From Isoetes taiwanensis (lineage: Eukaryota; Streptophyta; Lycopodiopsida; Isoetales; Isoetaceae), in the NCBI GenBank assembly GCA_021234155.1, contig JAJEKV010000033.1, forward strand, positions 9,701,641 through 9,765,640: a DNA stretch of 64,000 nt, written 5' to 3'. A program made the translations under genes and the position numbers. Below, one piece after another: positions 46,381 to 58,619 of this stretch; the first letter of the stretch is position 1, and the number at the start of each line of letters is the position of its first letter. The notes beneath the pieces were generated by a model, which was given only the letters and a program-made list of their open reading frames with translations, searched no databases and was not told where the DNA came from.

Positions 46381-46619
46381 TCGTATTAGGAGGTTAGTAT
46401 TTCATGTTCTTTACTTAAAAGTCTGTTATCTTATTCTTTGTTTTATTCTAGTATTTAAAAGTTACATTTCTATCGGCTTTTATCGTTCTTTATCACGTTA
46501 TATGAGCTTGGGGTTAATCAAGGGGAGTGCTTTACGTCTTAGACTTTTTACATGCATCGGTCCTAAAGCCCTAGCACCTTCATATCTCTGGATCTATTGC
46601 TTATAAACATGTTCTATTG

Positions 46620-46695
46620 TTTATATGATCTTGCTCTATGATCTTCCTATATGATCTTGCTCTATGATCTATCGCTCTATGATCTTGCTTATATG
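46620..46695. repeat. ATGATCTTGCTCT tandem repeat
   Basis: Five imperfect copies of TATGATCTTGCTC/TATGATCTT-like words in direct orientation. Confidence 0.8.
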
Positions 46696-46899
46696 ATTTT
46701 TCTTTGTATCTGCTCTTATTCTATTTCACTAGCTCTTCCTCTATGCTCTAAATAATGAACTAAAACAATGAACTAAATATTGAACTAAACAAGGAGTATT
46801 ATTATTATATATATCTGCTCTAAGCGGCTTTATATTTTGAATTCGCATTCTCGCATTACGCATGCGATTACGCATTATGCATTTTGTTAGAATAATATG

Positions 46900-49800
46900 T
46901 TGGAATGGGAGAAATCGGCGCTTTTCTATTTCTATTTTGGGTTCACGTTTTCCACTAGGTTAATCAAATCGCGCCGGCGGCGTTTTAGTTGGCATTGCAA
47001 TTTCATGCGGCTCTATACAAATCGGCGCCGGGCGGCGTGTGAAATAGATCGTGCTAATTACTTTCTCTCGTTCTAGTGCCATGGATTTTCCTTATGCATG
47101 GACATCGGCTGGTTCAAATACACCGGTTGGTTCTAGTTCCCTGGGCGACCATCAACTCGGACCACTGTACAAGATATTACTTGAGTGTCTTTGTTCAAAA
47201 GCGTTCTAAGAGAGTTGGAGAATCCATTAGGCGGCTTGTATCGGGGGCCATGGGTACACTTCCATCGCATCTATGGACATATCAGACTCCTCATGCTCTT
47301 AGTAAGGCTCATGCCAACAAATAAGTACAAGGATTTGATTTATAGTATCAGGGATCGATACAACACTCTGGTTTGGAGACTTCGACATCCTCGGGGAAGA
47401 TGAGGATCTGTCATATCGAGGGTGGTTCAGGTGGGACTTTCTTGGGATTGGGCGGATGAAGTGGGCTGTGTGACATATTGTAGAGATAGAAAGAATTGGC
47501 GCTGGCGCATTTTTGCGAAGAAGAAATGTACATAACTTTTTGGAATATGAATACAAACTTCGGCGCTGGCGCAATTTTGCACTATACTTTTACGTCATTA
47601 GTTTATTTTTTTTATATGCAATGTCGAAAACATTGAATCCTGTGATGCCCTCCAGCCAGTATGACCAACCCCAAGAAACTACATATTTTCATTAATGTGT
47701 AGTTTCATGGGGTTGATATGACTGGCTAAAGAGCATCAAAGAATACAAAATTCACAACATCATGCGAGATGATATGATATATTTTTTTTTTTGAATATCC
47801 AAATATACATACCTTTTTGGGACGTTCTTTTGGCCATGCTACAAATGTGCCCACGCTTTCCAACCTGTATCGCCACTTAGGGATGTCTTCTTGGAAGAGC
47901 CTCATCTTCATAATTGCGGTTTAGAATAGAAATCTTCTGAAACTTGTTCCAAGAGGAACACCATGACACATAGAACTTGGATTCAAATCTTGATTTTACA
48001 CAATCCTACTCGGCTTCAAGTTTCTTTGTTAAAGATAGCATTCTTCTCGAATAAGCGATAAAGAACGAGAATGCATTGTAAAAAATAGAGGACGAAAAAT
48101 TGAGAACAAGAGAATGCATTTAATTCACCATAGTTCATTGAGACATCGAATGGGAATTGAAGGCGGCTCGATCGAATGGATTGAAGGCGGCTCGATCGAT
48201 CGAATGGGATCGAGCGGATCTTAGGCTCGATAGTCGATTGTTCTTGGCCTCGATACTAGGAATGATCTTGGGCTCTCGATAGTAGGTGGCGATTAGGTGG
48301 TAGTAGATTGCCACATATCGTTTCTTGAAATTAATAATTAATTGTTATCTTGAAATTGCACTAAAAAAGAAAAACACAATTTAAATTTGTAAATGGCGGG
48401 ACCCGAGTGGTTAATTAAAGCGGTATAAATTTAAAAGGACGAATTTGAATTCTACGGTTGTAAATCGGCGGCCTAGATTATGAGCGCATACATATAAGTT
48501 TAAACCAAAACCCCAGTCTCATACTATCCGCACTTGCGGTTCTATGGCGTCTAGAGGATGCGGCGCGGCCGAAGCCTGACTGGTAGAGGTGGGTGACGAC
48601 TAAAGCACAAATCAAGCACGGAGGCTCTTTGAACAAGCGAGAAAGTTTTGATCCAACAAGCGCCTCGGGTAATTGATCATTTTTTTGTTTTGTAATTGAT
48701 TTACGTGTCCCTTTTATTGTTAGGTTTCTAGGATGTTTTTCAACCTGTATTTTTTTACGTGTATCGTGTCTCGTGTATTGTCTACCTTTCATATTGTTTT
48801 ACGTGTCATTTCTCTTTGCTTTTACTACCTTGTTTTGTGTGTTTTTTTGTTATAATCTTCTCCTTTACTCCGATATGTTTTTGTTGGAACAATTCTCCAT
48901 TTTGTATAATGTAGGCGAGTGTAAGTCTTTATACGTATTCTCAGTTCTTTTGACAAGTCTTTTTTGTAGCCTAGTATGTCTCTTATAAAAGAAAGTGTGC
49001 GTAGGTCCCCTCTTAAGAACGCGGCTTCGGTAGCGATTTATAATTATGAGTGGTTTTGGTTGTCTCTGCTACTTTCCACATGTACAATTTATGTTTTTGA
49101 AAGTAAAGGCGTCTATGAAAGCGGCGGCTCGGTAGCGATTTCATTACTCACCACATGATTGTAACTTCGGGATCTTCTAAAAATGTGAAAAGAAAAAGCA
49201 AAACTGCGAGAGGTCGGGGACATCCGCGCGAAAAACCAAAACGGATGAAGATGTATCGATTTGCAGATTTGGCACACGCGTTGTGACCATTGGCGATCTG
49301 GCCAGAAATAATGAAGGCTCGGGTAGAGCCTCCATGTCGAAAAAGAAGATCTACCGAGAGGGGCTCGAATGGTATGTGGAGATCTTCAAGACTAAGCGGA
49401 AGAGCGGTCGATTTTCATGTCTAGAGTTAAGGAAACGAGATCAAATGAAGAAACAAGGTATTACGATCACATCACGAAGAAACGGGGGCGATTCTTCTTG
49501 TTCCGTATTACTTGGCGAATTGAAAAAAATAAAAAGTATTGAAGAAGTTAAATTACTGCGGTGCTAGTTCCTTTAAAGAGCGCCCTAAGAGCGGATGAGG
49601 CCGAGATAACCTCTTCAAATTTGGCTGGTCGGTGGTGATCTATTGACACCAAAAAAATATGTGAAGGTCTCTCGGTGTGAGAAGAGCAATCGATTACAAG
49701 GTCGTCGGCTAGTCCGTACCTACAAGCTTTAAAAAGAGAAGGAAGATGCAAGTTCTAGAGCCGGGGAAACACCGGGCGTTCTAGGCATTCGGATATGACT

Positions 49801-52560
49801 AGTGATGATGACAAAGGCGAGGCGGTTAGAGGCCATGAGCAAACTCAAGAAATATGCGACAAGTATCCACTGGGCCTTAGCTTCACGCATCCTATCCATG
49901 TCGGACGGGCTTTTCGAGGTCCACGAAGGCTATGTTTGTCGGCCAGAAGATTTGACAAGCAAAGACGCAATGGAAATAGTCGGCGGCATGATAGAAAACC
50001 GGGGACGGTGCCAATGCCGGCCGGATGTGGTGCCTTTTGATATGAAGGCGAAGAAGGTGTTGATATGGAATAAACTTGAAGATTTAAGCGGCAACCTCGA
50101 TATTCACTTCATGATAATAGATGGGCGGCGATTGATGGAGGCTTGAAGGTTTTGATCGATCAAGCACAAAAAGCGGAAATCGGTTATTCTATATAGATGT
50201 ATTGAAGAAATTGCCGATTCCTCGGTGGCTCCACAACGGCAGCGACGAATTAGCGAAATCGCTCTTGAATGACATGGGAAAGACATTCCGTACAAAAGGT
50301 ATTTTATGTTCCACACATAGCGTTCCAAATCGCGCCCGGTAGCGTTTTAAGCTAATCACGTATTTACAAGAAACGGCGCCGGGCGCGATTTCTTCATATG
50401 GTCTGCGATTTTTCTAAATCGTGATTAGCAAAAAAGCGCTGGCTTTTTATGTTGTTATTTGTGTGACGGATTTACAAGAAGCGGCGCTGGCGCTTAATTC
50501 TTCATCATGAAGAAATCGGCGCGCGGCGTTTTTGTAAATACGTGATTAACAAAACGCGCTGGCGGCGTTTTATATTGTTACTTTCGACTGTTGTTTTTTT
50601 TTTATCTAACGGCCCATATTTTGCGGTCAGGTATGTGGAAGCGATTAGCGCACGCCTTTCGTAACCAATGGATCGAATATGGAAAACCAATGCCGACGGA
50701 CAAAGGGCAATCTAAGAGTGCGAATTCAAATTACTAGAAAGGACACCGTGCCAAACCATAATACAGGGACAAGAACAAGGCCACTAGATCAAAGAAGAAA
50801 AAAGGGGATGCACAAAGGCGCCTGAGAAAAAGAGCAAGCGGTGCCAAAGGATGCCTGCAAGATTGTTTTTTCTTGACCGGTATGGGAAAAGTGGAAGCAA
50901 TTTTGGGACGCCTATTCGAAAAGAAGTTGCCGGTCGTATGGCGGGGTTTCCTCATAAAGATCGTCTATTTTTGATATAGGTATCACGAAATGAGAAAGGC
51001 ACAAGGATTGGATGATGCGAGAATTAATCTGTTCTAGATAGTTGCATCGAAAGGAAGTTATCTACAAGAAAAGCGTCTGTGACAAAGCACTTGACATCTT
51101 TTCGAAGATGCATGCGAATCGATAAAGAATATGAAAGTCTGAAAAAATTTTGTTGGTGAAGAAGCGCAAAGGCTCTCGGGGAGACATGATGTTATCGAGA
51201 GATAGGCTTAATGCAAAAGTACAAGCGTATCTAATGATGACATTAAGAAATATGTATTTTGGTCAAAAGATTTTGTGAAGCGACAAAAGGCGAAGAATGT
51301 GGCAACTCTTAAGGGGATTCACACGAAAGTTCGTCGACCTAAAAAGAAAAGTTGCTTTGGTGAAGAAGGCGGCGATGAAGGCGAGTCTCTTTTTTTTTCT
51401 ATAAGGTGTCCAGCGGTTATAAGTGTGCCATGCCAGGTAGGTGAAGGGCCAACCCGACATCACTCTATTTGTTCTTGATAGCCGTGGCACGAGATGGACC
51501 ACAGGATGATTGCAGCACCTTCTTCAACACATGCGGTGGTTTGGCGCCCGAGATGCATTATACTATCGTGGACGGTTTGCCACTGGGCATTTCCCTACGC
51601 ATATGCACTAGCCTGGCCGCAAATGATGTCGAATGCATTAAAGTGATGAGGCAAGCGATAATGATAGATGAAAACAAAGATAGTGAGTTTAGTACCGAAA
51701 GTAAGATCTCACATGTGCTAGTCCTTATGATAGCCATTATGGATGATAAAAGAATATGAAAGACTCAAGGGGAAACGAGAAGGTGAGAAGATAGCTTGGC
51801 GGTGCTATCGGCTAGATGAACCCTATTGAAGAATGTTTTTATGTCGAATCAATTGCGAAGACAAAGGAAAGGGGACCGAGATGTGGATGTGGACTGGACG
51901 AAGAGGAAGAGGAAGAGGAAGAAGAAAATCGGGTCGACCACGTCCTTAATTCACCAATCAAGTATGAGCTACCGACGGCATAAGGGGGGAGGCTGAATAA
52001 GTCACGGGTTTTCTTTGGCCCTTCGAGTTTTCGATTGAAGCCTTACGCCCGTTAGAGTCTACGTCTTTGGGAGTTTCATGTTGGAGGTTATGTCGGGGAA
52101 GCTCAAGCTAGCTAGGAAATGCCAAAGTGTGGTCTCGATGGTCAAGCCAAACACTTCCTCGATATTTTTTCGAGAAAGTGCTAGAGGTGGCACCTAGGGG
52201 TCCGCTAGGTAGTGCAAAAATAAAGCTTCCAGCTCTAAGTCCGGCTTACCCAGACCGGATCAGGCAGAGCGGGAAGAAATGAGAAAGCATATAGAGGGCA
52301 TAAAGAAGAATATCGACAAACAACGACTTAACTATGTCGCGGCCGAGAAGCGTGCCTATCCTTCCAATCACATTGGAAAATCCGGCGAAGTGGATGTAGG
52401 TAGCATAAGCGAAGAAGACAAAATCCTAGATGATACTGATGGATTCGGAAAGCTCGAGTCGAGGTTAGCATAAAGAGTAATGAAGTATCAACCATAGTTC
52501 AAACACTAAGTGATGTGGGTGACACTTCGCGTAGGCCGAAAACCCGGTAGAGTAAGCTCA
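46900..52560 (+). pseudogene. Decayed plus-strand coding region with GC-rich palindromes, unknown
   Basis: Discontinuous plus-strand frames have protein-like composition but many stops and slips: MDFPYAWTSAGSNTPVGSSS (47081), ESIRRLVSGAMGTLPSHLWT (47215), VVTIGDLARNNEGSGRASMS (49270), WALASRILSMSDGLFEVHEG (about 49880), MIENRGRCQCRPDVVPFDMK (49988), LFLIAVARDGPQDDCSTFFN (51468) and RKHIEGIKKNIDKQRLNYVA (52282). I recognise no family. The pieces may come from one or more large mobile elements. A GC-rich near-palindrome recurs between them (listed separately). Confidence 0.35.
47644..47737. other. Long near-perfect hairpin, miRNA-precursor-like or tiny MITE
   Basis: The left arm 47644-47687 (GATGCCCTCCAGCCAGTATG onward) pairs with the right arm 47694-47737. 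About 38 of 44 positions match, with a loop of only a few bases. The central segment ACCAACCCCAAGAAACTACA is opposed with a single mismatch. Length and pairing fit either a plant miRNA-type foldback or a very small MITE. I see no terminal duplication that would decide. Confidence 0.7.
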
Positions 52561-52764
52561 TCATTGCGGATGTTGAACAGAACGAGAAAATGAAAATCGC
52601 GCCAGCGGCGCCCGGCGATTTCAATTCTTCAAGCAGATTGAAAATCGCGCCCGGTAGCGATTTCAATTATTCCACGAGGGCCAAAATCGCGCCAAAGCGA
52701 TTTCAATTTCTTTTCCTTGTCTCACAAGTGTGTGCTTTATTATTCAGACCTAATCCGGTTTCCT

Positions 52765-53340
52765 CCAAAATTACGGTGTTCGATTTGAATGGAGTGCTTT
52801 CAAAAGCGTTACCTAAAGCACAATTTCCTTTATCATGGTATGCCGAAACCATTTGAGACATATCTGAAAATGGGTATATCCATGCCCGTATCTGAAGGAG
52901 ATGTTAGACCAAGCTTTCTTTTTATTTCGTTGTGCAATTTGGTCGTCGATGGAGAATAGAAATATCTGAGGAAGTTTTGAGAGTAGTTCTGAGTTACATA
53001 GAGATTGGGCATCTGTTTGGGATCGAGCAAATGTAAGTCATTCAATAACCCAAAGGATCCTACTGTAAAAAAAATATTTGTGAAATGCTTGGCGACATGA
53101 TGGATGACTTGGGCGTTGGGGAGAAGGAAGACATCATTATAGTTGATGATGACGCCTTGAAGTGTTGCTTCAATCGATCCACGATCACTAAATCCACCAT
53201 CCTATCATCCCGAGGATTTTGACAAAGATGACTCCACGCCCGTTTTGTCGGCATCTTTATGAAATAGCTACTGAGGAAAAAGGTCGAAGAGATACAAACA
53301 CTATACCCTTAACTTAATGGACAGGGAAATTGGCGGGGAC
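52765..53340 (+). pseudogene. Possible FCP1/NIF-like HAD phosphatase remnant
   Basis: TVFDLNGVL near 52780 resembles motif I of FCP1-homology HAD phosphatases, where D-x-[DN]-G/x-[TV]-L is usual. Further on, EDIIIVDDDALKC (about 53130-53165) resembles motif III/IV, with the two Asp residues before a Pro/Leu-Lys-Cys. Between them lie several stops and frame changes. The order and spacing (about 120 residues) are plausible for the fold. Similarity is by eye and short, so it could be chance. Confidence 0.35.
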
Positions 53341-55540
53341 CTAGAAGATCGTTCTAGAAAGGGAACTTTTTGATATATATATATATGTATCAGGAAATAC
53401 ACTTTCCAAAAAGTTTTGAATATGAAATATACTTTACACCAAACTCTTTCGAATATATATTGTGTTCTTATATCAGCATTATTGGTTACGTAATGCGTAT
53501 TGTTCTTTTTATATTATGCGTGTATGGTTTGCTATACTTGCAATAATTTGTATGTATATACCGTCAATAATTTAGGTGTCTATAAATACGTATGCATGAA
53601 ATTGGCAAACCATAAACCCGGCTTAGCCTTTACGCTTGTTATTATGGCACATTCTATTACCCGGATGAACCACGCAGACCTCTGCGGGTGCCTTGAGCTA
53701 GAAATAGAACGGGACTGGCTTGATGTCGTTGCTATGAATCCCGTCCGCTTCTATCGATCCCTTTGATGTTGTAATCCATCTTATATGGAATCCGAGCATG
53801 GTTTGTTCATGATCGAAAGGATCTCAAAGACCGCTGCGGCCTTTGTCGACGATGATTCGGATTAGTTTTAAAGTTTATGTTCCACTATAATACGTTATTT
53901 ATGGGAATAAAATCGGCGCCCACGCGATTTGACCCTTGAAAATCTACGTTCGTAGCAACTTGCTTTGCTGTTATTTATTATTAAAACACTACAATTTCAA
54001 TGTTTAGATTTCGTTGTCGGTGAGGTGATTACGAATTAATAAGCAATTTCCTACTTTTTATATTGCCAACATTCTTTCATAATATGGGTCATTTGGACCG
54101 AATATTTGGATGCCCTTGCATTTCAACATAAAATGCATCTTCCTAGCCCGAAAATGAACTCAGTGCAAAAGTGTGGTTAATTCAATATAATGGTCAATAA
54201 ATAGCTTATACGGCGCGATTTTGGAATAGACATAATCCCAATTTAATTGAATGATGGTTCTTAGTTATATTTGCTGAGAATATATCATGGATATTGGCAA
54301 ATTAAGCACCACATCATAAATTGAGTTCATCAGCCAGCAAGGATTCACTTTATTTTGTCCCCATATTATTTGGCAGTTTTCTTGTGGCAGATAAAGGGCC
54401 AGATTTCTAAGCAACTGTTTAGCACAGCGGTAACTATATCAGATATTTATGAAAATATCGTGTTGTGTGCATTAGTGATCCATCTTTACTCTTGTTTATG
54501 AGCTTTGTACATGGCTATAAGATATGGTAAAGTCAAATTTTTGATCATATTCTCACCAATAAAGATGGAAATTTCCTCTTCACACAATTTTTTGACCCCG
54601 TCGGGATTGCATAAGCATTAAATTCAAAGTCTAGACCATTTAACCTATCAACGACAGCATTTGCAATGTGTAAAGGACAGATAAAACCTGCATTATTACT
54701 GGCTTTGTCCACTTCTACCACAAATAGATTGTGGTTTAGCCAACTGACATTTTTCTTAACATCTGGATCTCTCCATAAAAAACTTCTTATTTGGTAAATT
54801 ATTCTCGAATTCTGTAATTTCCATATGAGGCAATTGAATGAGCATACTGCATATGTTTTGTATATCTAATTCTGTAAGATCAAGACGATCATATTTGTGT
54901 ACAAACAAACTGCCTGCAAGCTATAGTAAAGTCTTCAAGAAAATCTTGTATGGAAAGCCCATCATCAGGATTATGGTTAAGGCCACATGCAAGAGCATTT
55001 CTGAGTTTGGTAATCCCTAAATTCGTGGTTCTAATTTGATTTATCTTTGGGTCAATGTACTTTACCAAGTTAGGGTTTGTACACGCACGGGCAATGATTT
55101 GTTGTACCATCCGCAAATATTTTAAACGGTTTAAATACCTTATGTCTCACCTGATCAATATATCTCCATGAAAAGGTAGTTTTATTAACTAGATCAATAC
55201 CTCTATCCATTAAGACCTCATACATATTCTAAACGAGGTGCACCCTGCACTACCACAGCCGTCAGATTCGTCGATCCTATGACCCAGATCGTATGTTGGG
55301 GCCTCTGCTTATAGTCATTTATGATTGGAGACGCTTATGATTTTGAGGGAATATCGAATCTCTATACGGCTTTGCCTAAGATATTAGAATATGGAATACG
55401 GGGGCTTAACCTCTACCAAAATTAACTCAATGTTCTAATAAAGCTACTTTAACCAACGTACCCAGTGAGCTAATGTGATTATTTTTTATCTTGAATCTAT
55501 GTTTTTTTTATAACAACCCATTCAATTATTTTAAAGATAT
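53341..55540. other. No gene recognised
   Basis: AT-rich sequence with a short (AT)n near 53372. Two near-palindrome copies lie at 53910 and 54211. No domain found. Confidence 0.4.
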
Positions 55541-55544
55541 ATGG

Positions 55545-56170
55545 TCTATGATTTCTTTGTCTTGCTGATGATACCTTTGTCTTTCTTAAAGATGATGGCC
55601 ATAGTCTCAGCCATTTCCTGGATGCTATGGACAGGTTTGGGCAGGTCTCTGGGGTGTGGTTGAATAAAGATAAATGTGCAATTCTTTTGGATGCACAGAC
55701 AAATAGGATGTTGGATATTCAGGTTCTCAAGAAGGATGCTGCCACCAAAATCTTGGGTATACCCATAGCTCTCAATAGCACAATCCATGGCCTATGGGAA
55801 CCTATTGTCACAAGAATCAAAAGGAAACTTTTGCAATTCCCTGCCTCATTATCTCTGGCTGGTAGGGTAGAGATAGCTAACTCTGTAATTGCCAGCACAC
55901 ATGTCTACTTCTCCTCAGCTATAGTGGCAGATAAATGTTCCTATAAGCAAATAGAAACAGCAATCAGGAAGTTCATTTGGCAAGGAAAGCACAAAGTGGC
56001 TTGGGCTGACCTCATCAAACCAAGGAAACTAGGAGGGCTTGGTTGTAAGGATTTATTTCTGCAAGCTCAAGCTTTGGCTGCAAAAATAATCTATAGAGCT
56101 ATTCATGCAAACTCCCCCTCCACACTCACCCCGGTTTTTGGTCCACTGTTGAAAACATCAGTTTTGGTAG
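55545..56170 (+). mobile_element. L1-clade LINE RT fragment
   Basis: One plus frame without stops runs through LADDTFVFLKDDGHSLSHFL (ADD at 55564-55572), GVWLNKDKCAILL, ATKILGIPIALN, LAGRVEIANSVIASTHVYFS, FIWQGKHKVAWADLIKPRKL and GGLGCKDL. These are the RT active site and thumb of an L1-type ORF2. It is truncated on both sides, with no zinc domain or A-tail. It is a different family from the 19-20.9 kb LINE by sequence. Confidence 0.9.
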
Positions 56171-56283
56171 GTCTACATGTCCTGTTTTCAAAGAATCCTA
56201 CATGTGGATTTGTGAAGGTATGGTTTTGTTCGATAATGGTGTTCTTTTTTCAGTGGACTAAAACATCCACTGTTGTTTTGTAG

Positions 56284-56880
56284 TTTCTTCTATTGTGACA
56301 TGTCATTTTATAATACAATCCACTGTAGGAAAGAGTACTTGAATTTCTACATGTCTAATAATTCTATTGTCACATGTCTTTATAGATGTAGGAAAGAATA
56401 TTTGATTCTCTACATGTCCTATACTTCCATTCACATGTCTTTATAGTAGTAGGACAGAGTACTTTATTTGCTAAGGCATTGTAGGAAATAATACATGAAT
56501 TACGACATGTGTAATACTTCTATTGTCACATGTCTTTATAGAAGTCGGAAAAGAATACTTGATTCTCTACATGTCATATGCTTCCATGTCACATGTCTTT
56601 ATAGTAGTAGGGCCAATACTTTATTTGCTAAGGCATTGTAGGAAAAGAATACATGAATTACGACATGTGTAATACTTCTATTCTCACATGTCTTTTATAG
56701 AAGTAGGAAAAGAGTACTTGATTCTCTACATGTCCTATCCTTCCATATCACGGGTCTTTATAGTGGTAGGGCCAGTACTTGATTTTGCGACATGTGATGC
56801 GATGCGATCACATGTTCTTATACTAGTATTCCATGTAACACAAGTTACTTCAACTACTTCAATTACTTAACACCTATTTT
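56284..56880. repeat. Tandem repeat, about 175-bp higher unit
   Basis: Units carry GATTCTCTACATGTCCTAT, CACATGTCTTTATAGTAGTA, TATTTGCTAAGGCATTGTAGG and ATTACGACATGTGTAATACT in the same order. At least three copies are present, the last partial. Confidence 0.88.
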
Positions 56881-56885
56881 TTGCA

Positions 56886-58408
56886 TAGCGTGGGCACCAA
56901 CATGCCAAGGTGGCTCTAACATGCCACCTAGGCTCAAACATGCCAAGGTGGCTCCAACATGCCACCTAGGCTCCAACATGACAAAATGGCTCAAACATGC
57001 CACCTAGGCTCCAAGCGTGCTCAAACATGCCCCGAGCTCCAACATGCCACCTATGCTCCAACTTGCCAAGGTGGCTCAAATATGCGTGGGCTCCAACATG
57101 CCACCAGGGCTCCAACATTCCTAGGTGGCTCAAACATGCCACATAGGCTCAAACATGCCATCTGGGGCTCACTTAGGCTCCAACATGCCAAGGTGGCTCC
57201 AACATGCCACCTAGGCTCAAACATGCCAAGGTGGCTCAAACATGCCACCTAGGCTCCCAACATGCCACCTAGGCTCAAACATGCCGGTGGCTCAAACATG
57301 CTCAAGGTGGGCTCAAACATGCCACCTAGGCTCCAACATGCCACCTAGGCTCAAACATGCCAAGGTGGCTCAAACATGCTGCGTGGGCTCCACCATGCCA
57401 CGTAGCCTCCAACATGCCAAGGTGGCTCACAACATGCCACCTAGGCTTAAATATGCCAAGTTGGCTCAAACATGCCACCTAGGCTCCAACATGCCAAGTG
57501 GCTCTAACACGCCACCTAGGCTCAAACATGCCCGTGGGCTCCAACATGCCACGTGCCAAGGTGGCTCCAACATGCCACCTAGGCTCCAACATGCTCAAAC
57601 ATGCCACGCGGGCTCTAACATGCCACCTATGCTCCAACTTGCCAAGGTAGCTCAAATATGCCACGTGGGCTCCAACATGCCAAGGTGGCTCAAGCATGCC
57701 ACCACGGGCTCCAACATGCCACCTAGGCTCTAACATGGCAAGGTGGCTCAAACATGCTGCGTGGTCTCCAACATGCCACCTAGGCTCGAACATGCCAAGG
57801 TGGCTCCAACATGCCAAGGTGGCTCAAACATGCCACCTAGGCTCAAACATGCCAAGGTGGTTCCCACATGCCAAGGTGGCTCCAACATGCCACCTAGGCT
57901 CAAACATGCCAAGGTGGCTCAAACATGCCACCTGAGGGGCGCAACATGACAAAATGGCTCAAACATGCCACCTAGGCTCCAACGTTGCTCAAACATGCCA
58001 CGCGGGCTCCAACATACCACCTATGCTCCAACTTGCCAAGGTGGCTCAAATATGCCACGTTGGCTCCAACATGCCACCTAGGCTCCAACATTCTAGGTGG
58101 CTCAAACATACCATCTAGGCTCCAACATGCCACCCGGGCTCAAACATGCCGGTGGCTCAAACATGCCAAGGTGGGCTCAAACATGCCACCTAGGCTCCAA
58201 CATGCCAAGGTGGCTCAAACATGCCACGTGGACTCCATAATGCCGCGTGGGCTCCAACATGCCAAGGTGGCTCAAACATGCCACCTAGGCTCAAACATGC
58301 CAAGGTGGCTCCAACATGCCATGCAGGGGCTCAACATGCCATGCGGGGCTCCAACATGTCAAGGTGGCTCGGGCATGCCACCTAGTCTCAAGCATGCCAC
58401 CTAGGCAC
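56886..58408 (+). repeat. 19-bp satellite-like array, forward orientation (left arm)
   Basis: About 80 tandem copies of a 19-bp unit alternating between GGCTCAAACATGCCAAGGT and GGCTCCAACATGCCACCTA, with point changes and small indels. Long open frames here (His/Ala/Pro/Thr/Cys-rich) are a result of the repeat period (3x19 bp = 19 codons) and are not genes. It forms the outer part of a foldback arm. Confidence 0.97.
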
Positions 58409-58556
58409 CCCAAGTGGTGACATGGCATGCCAAGTAAGCAAGGTCAAGTTTTGACTAGGCCAAAAACCAAAGATGTCCATCTTTGGTCTTTTCGATGGTG
58501 ATGTTGGCAAATTTTTAGGTGACATGGCTAGATGATGGTGACATGGACCTTGGATG
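58409..58556 (+). repeat. Inner foldback arm, left
   Basis: About 148 bp following the 19-bp array. It is repeated in inverted orientation at about 62360-62512 with roughly 90% identity. Shared phrases include AGTGGTGACATGGCATG, CAAGTTTTGACTAGGCCAAA, GATGTCCATCTTTGGTCTTT and GTGATGTTGGCAAATTTT. Confidence 0.93.
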
Positions 58557-58619
58557 TCTTTTGCAAACAAGGCGGGGCACCTCGGCGGTGACCCCTTTCT
58601 TGTGAAGGGGAGTCTCGAA

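Larger units (their letters stand above)
46913..54226. repeat. Dispersed GC-rich near-palindrome family (AAATCGCGCC..GGCGATTT)
   Basis: About 16 occurrences of AAATCGGCGC / AAATCGCGCC followed closely by GGCG(C)ATTT or a variant. They lie near 46913, 46966, 47018, 47497, 47561, 50327, 50374, 50434, 50481, 50512, 50554, 52594, 52639, 52682, 53910 and 54211. Spacing is irregular. Flanks such as CAATTTCTT or GTGATTA recur in some. Most can pair ends to form a short hairpin. Confidence 0.75.

Noticed and set aside
56886-58408. CRISPR-like array
   Set aside because: The 19-bp units are contiguous, with no unique spacers, and the context is a eukaryotic genome.
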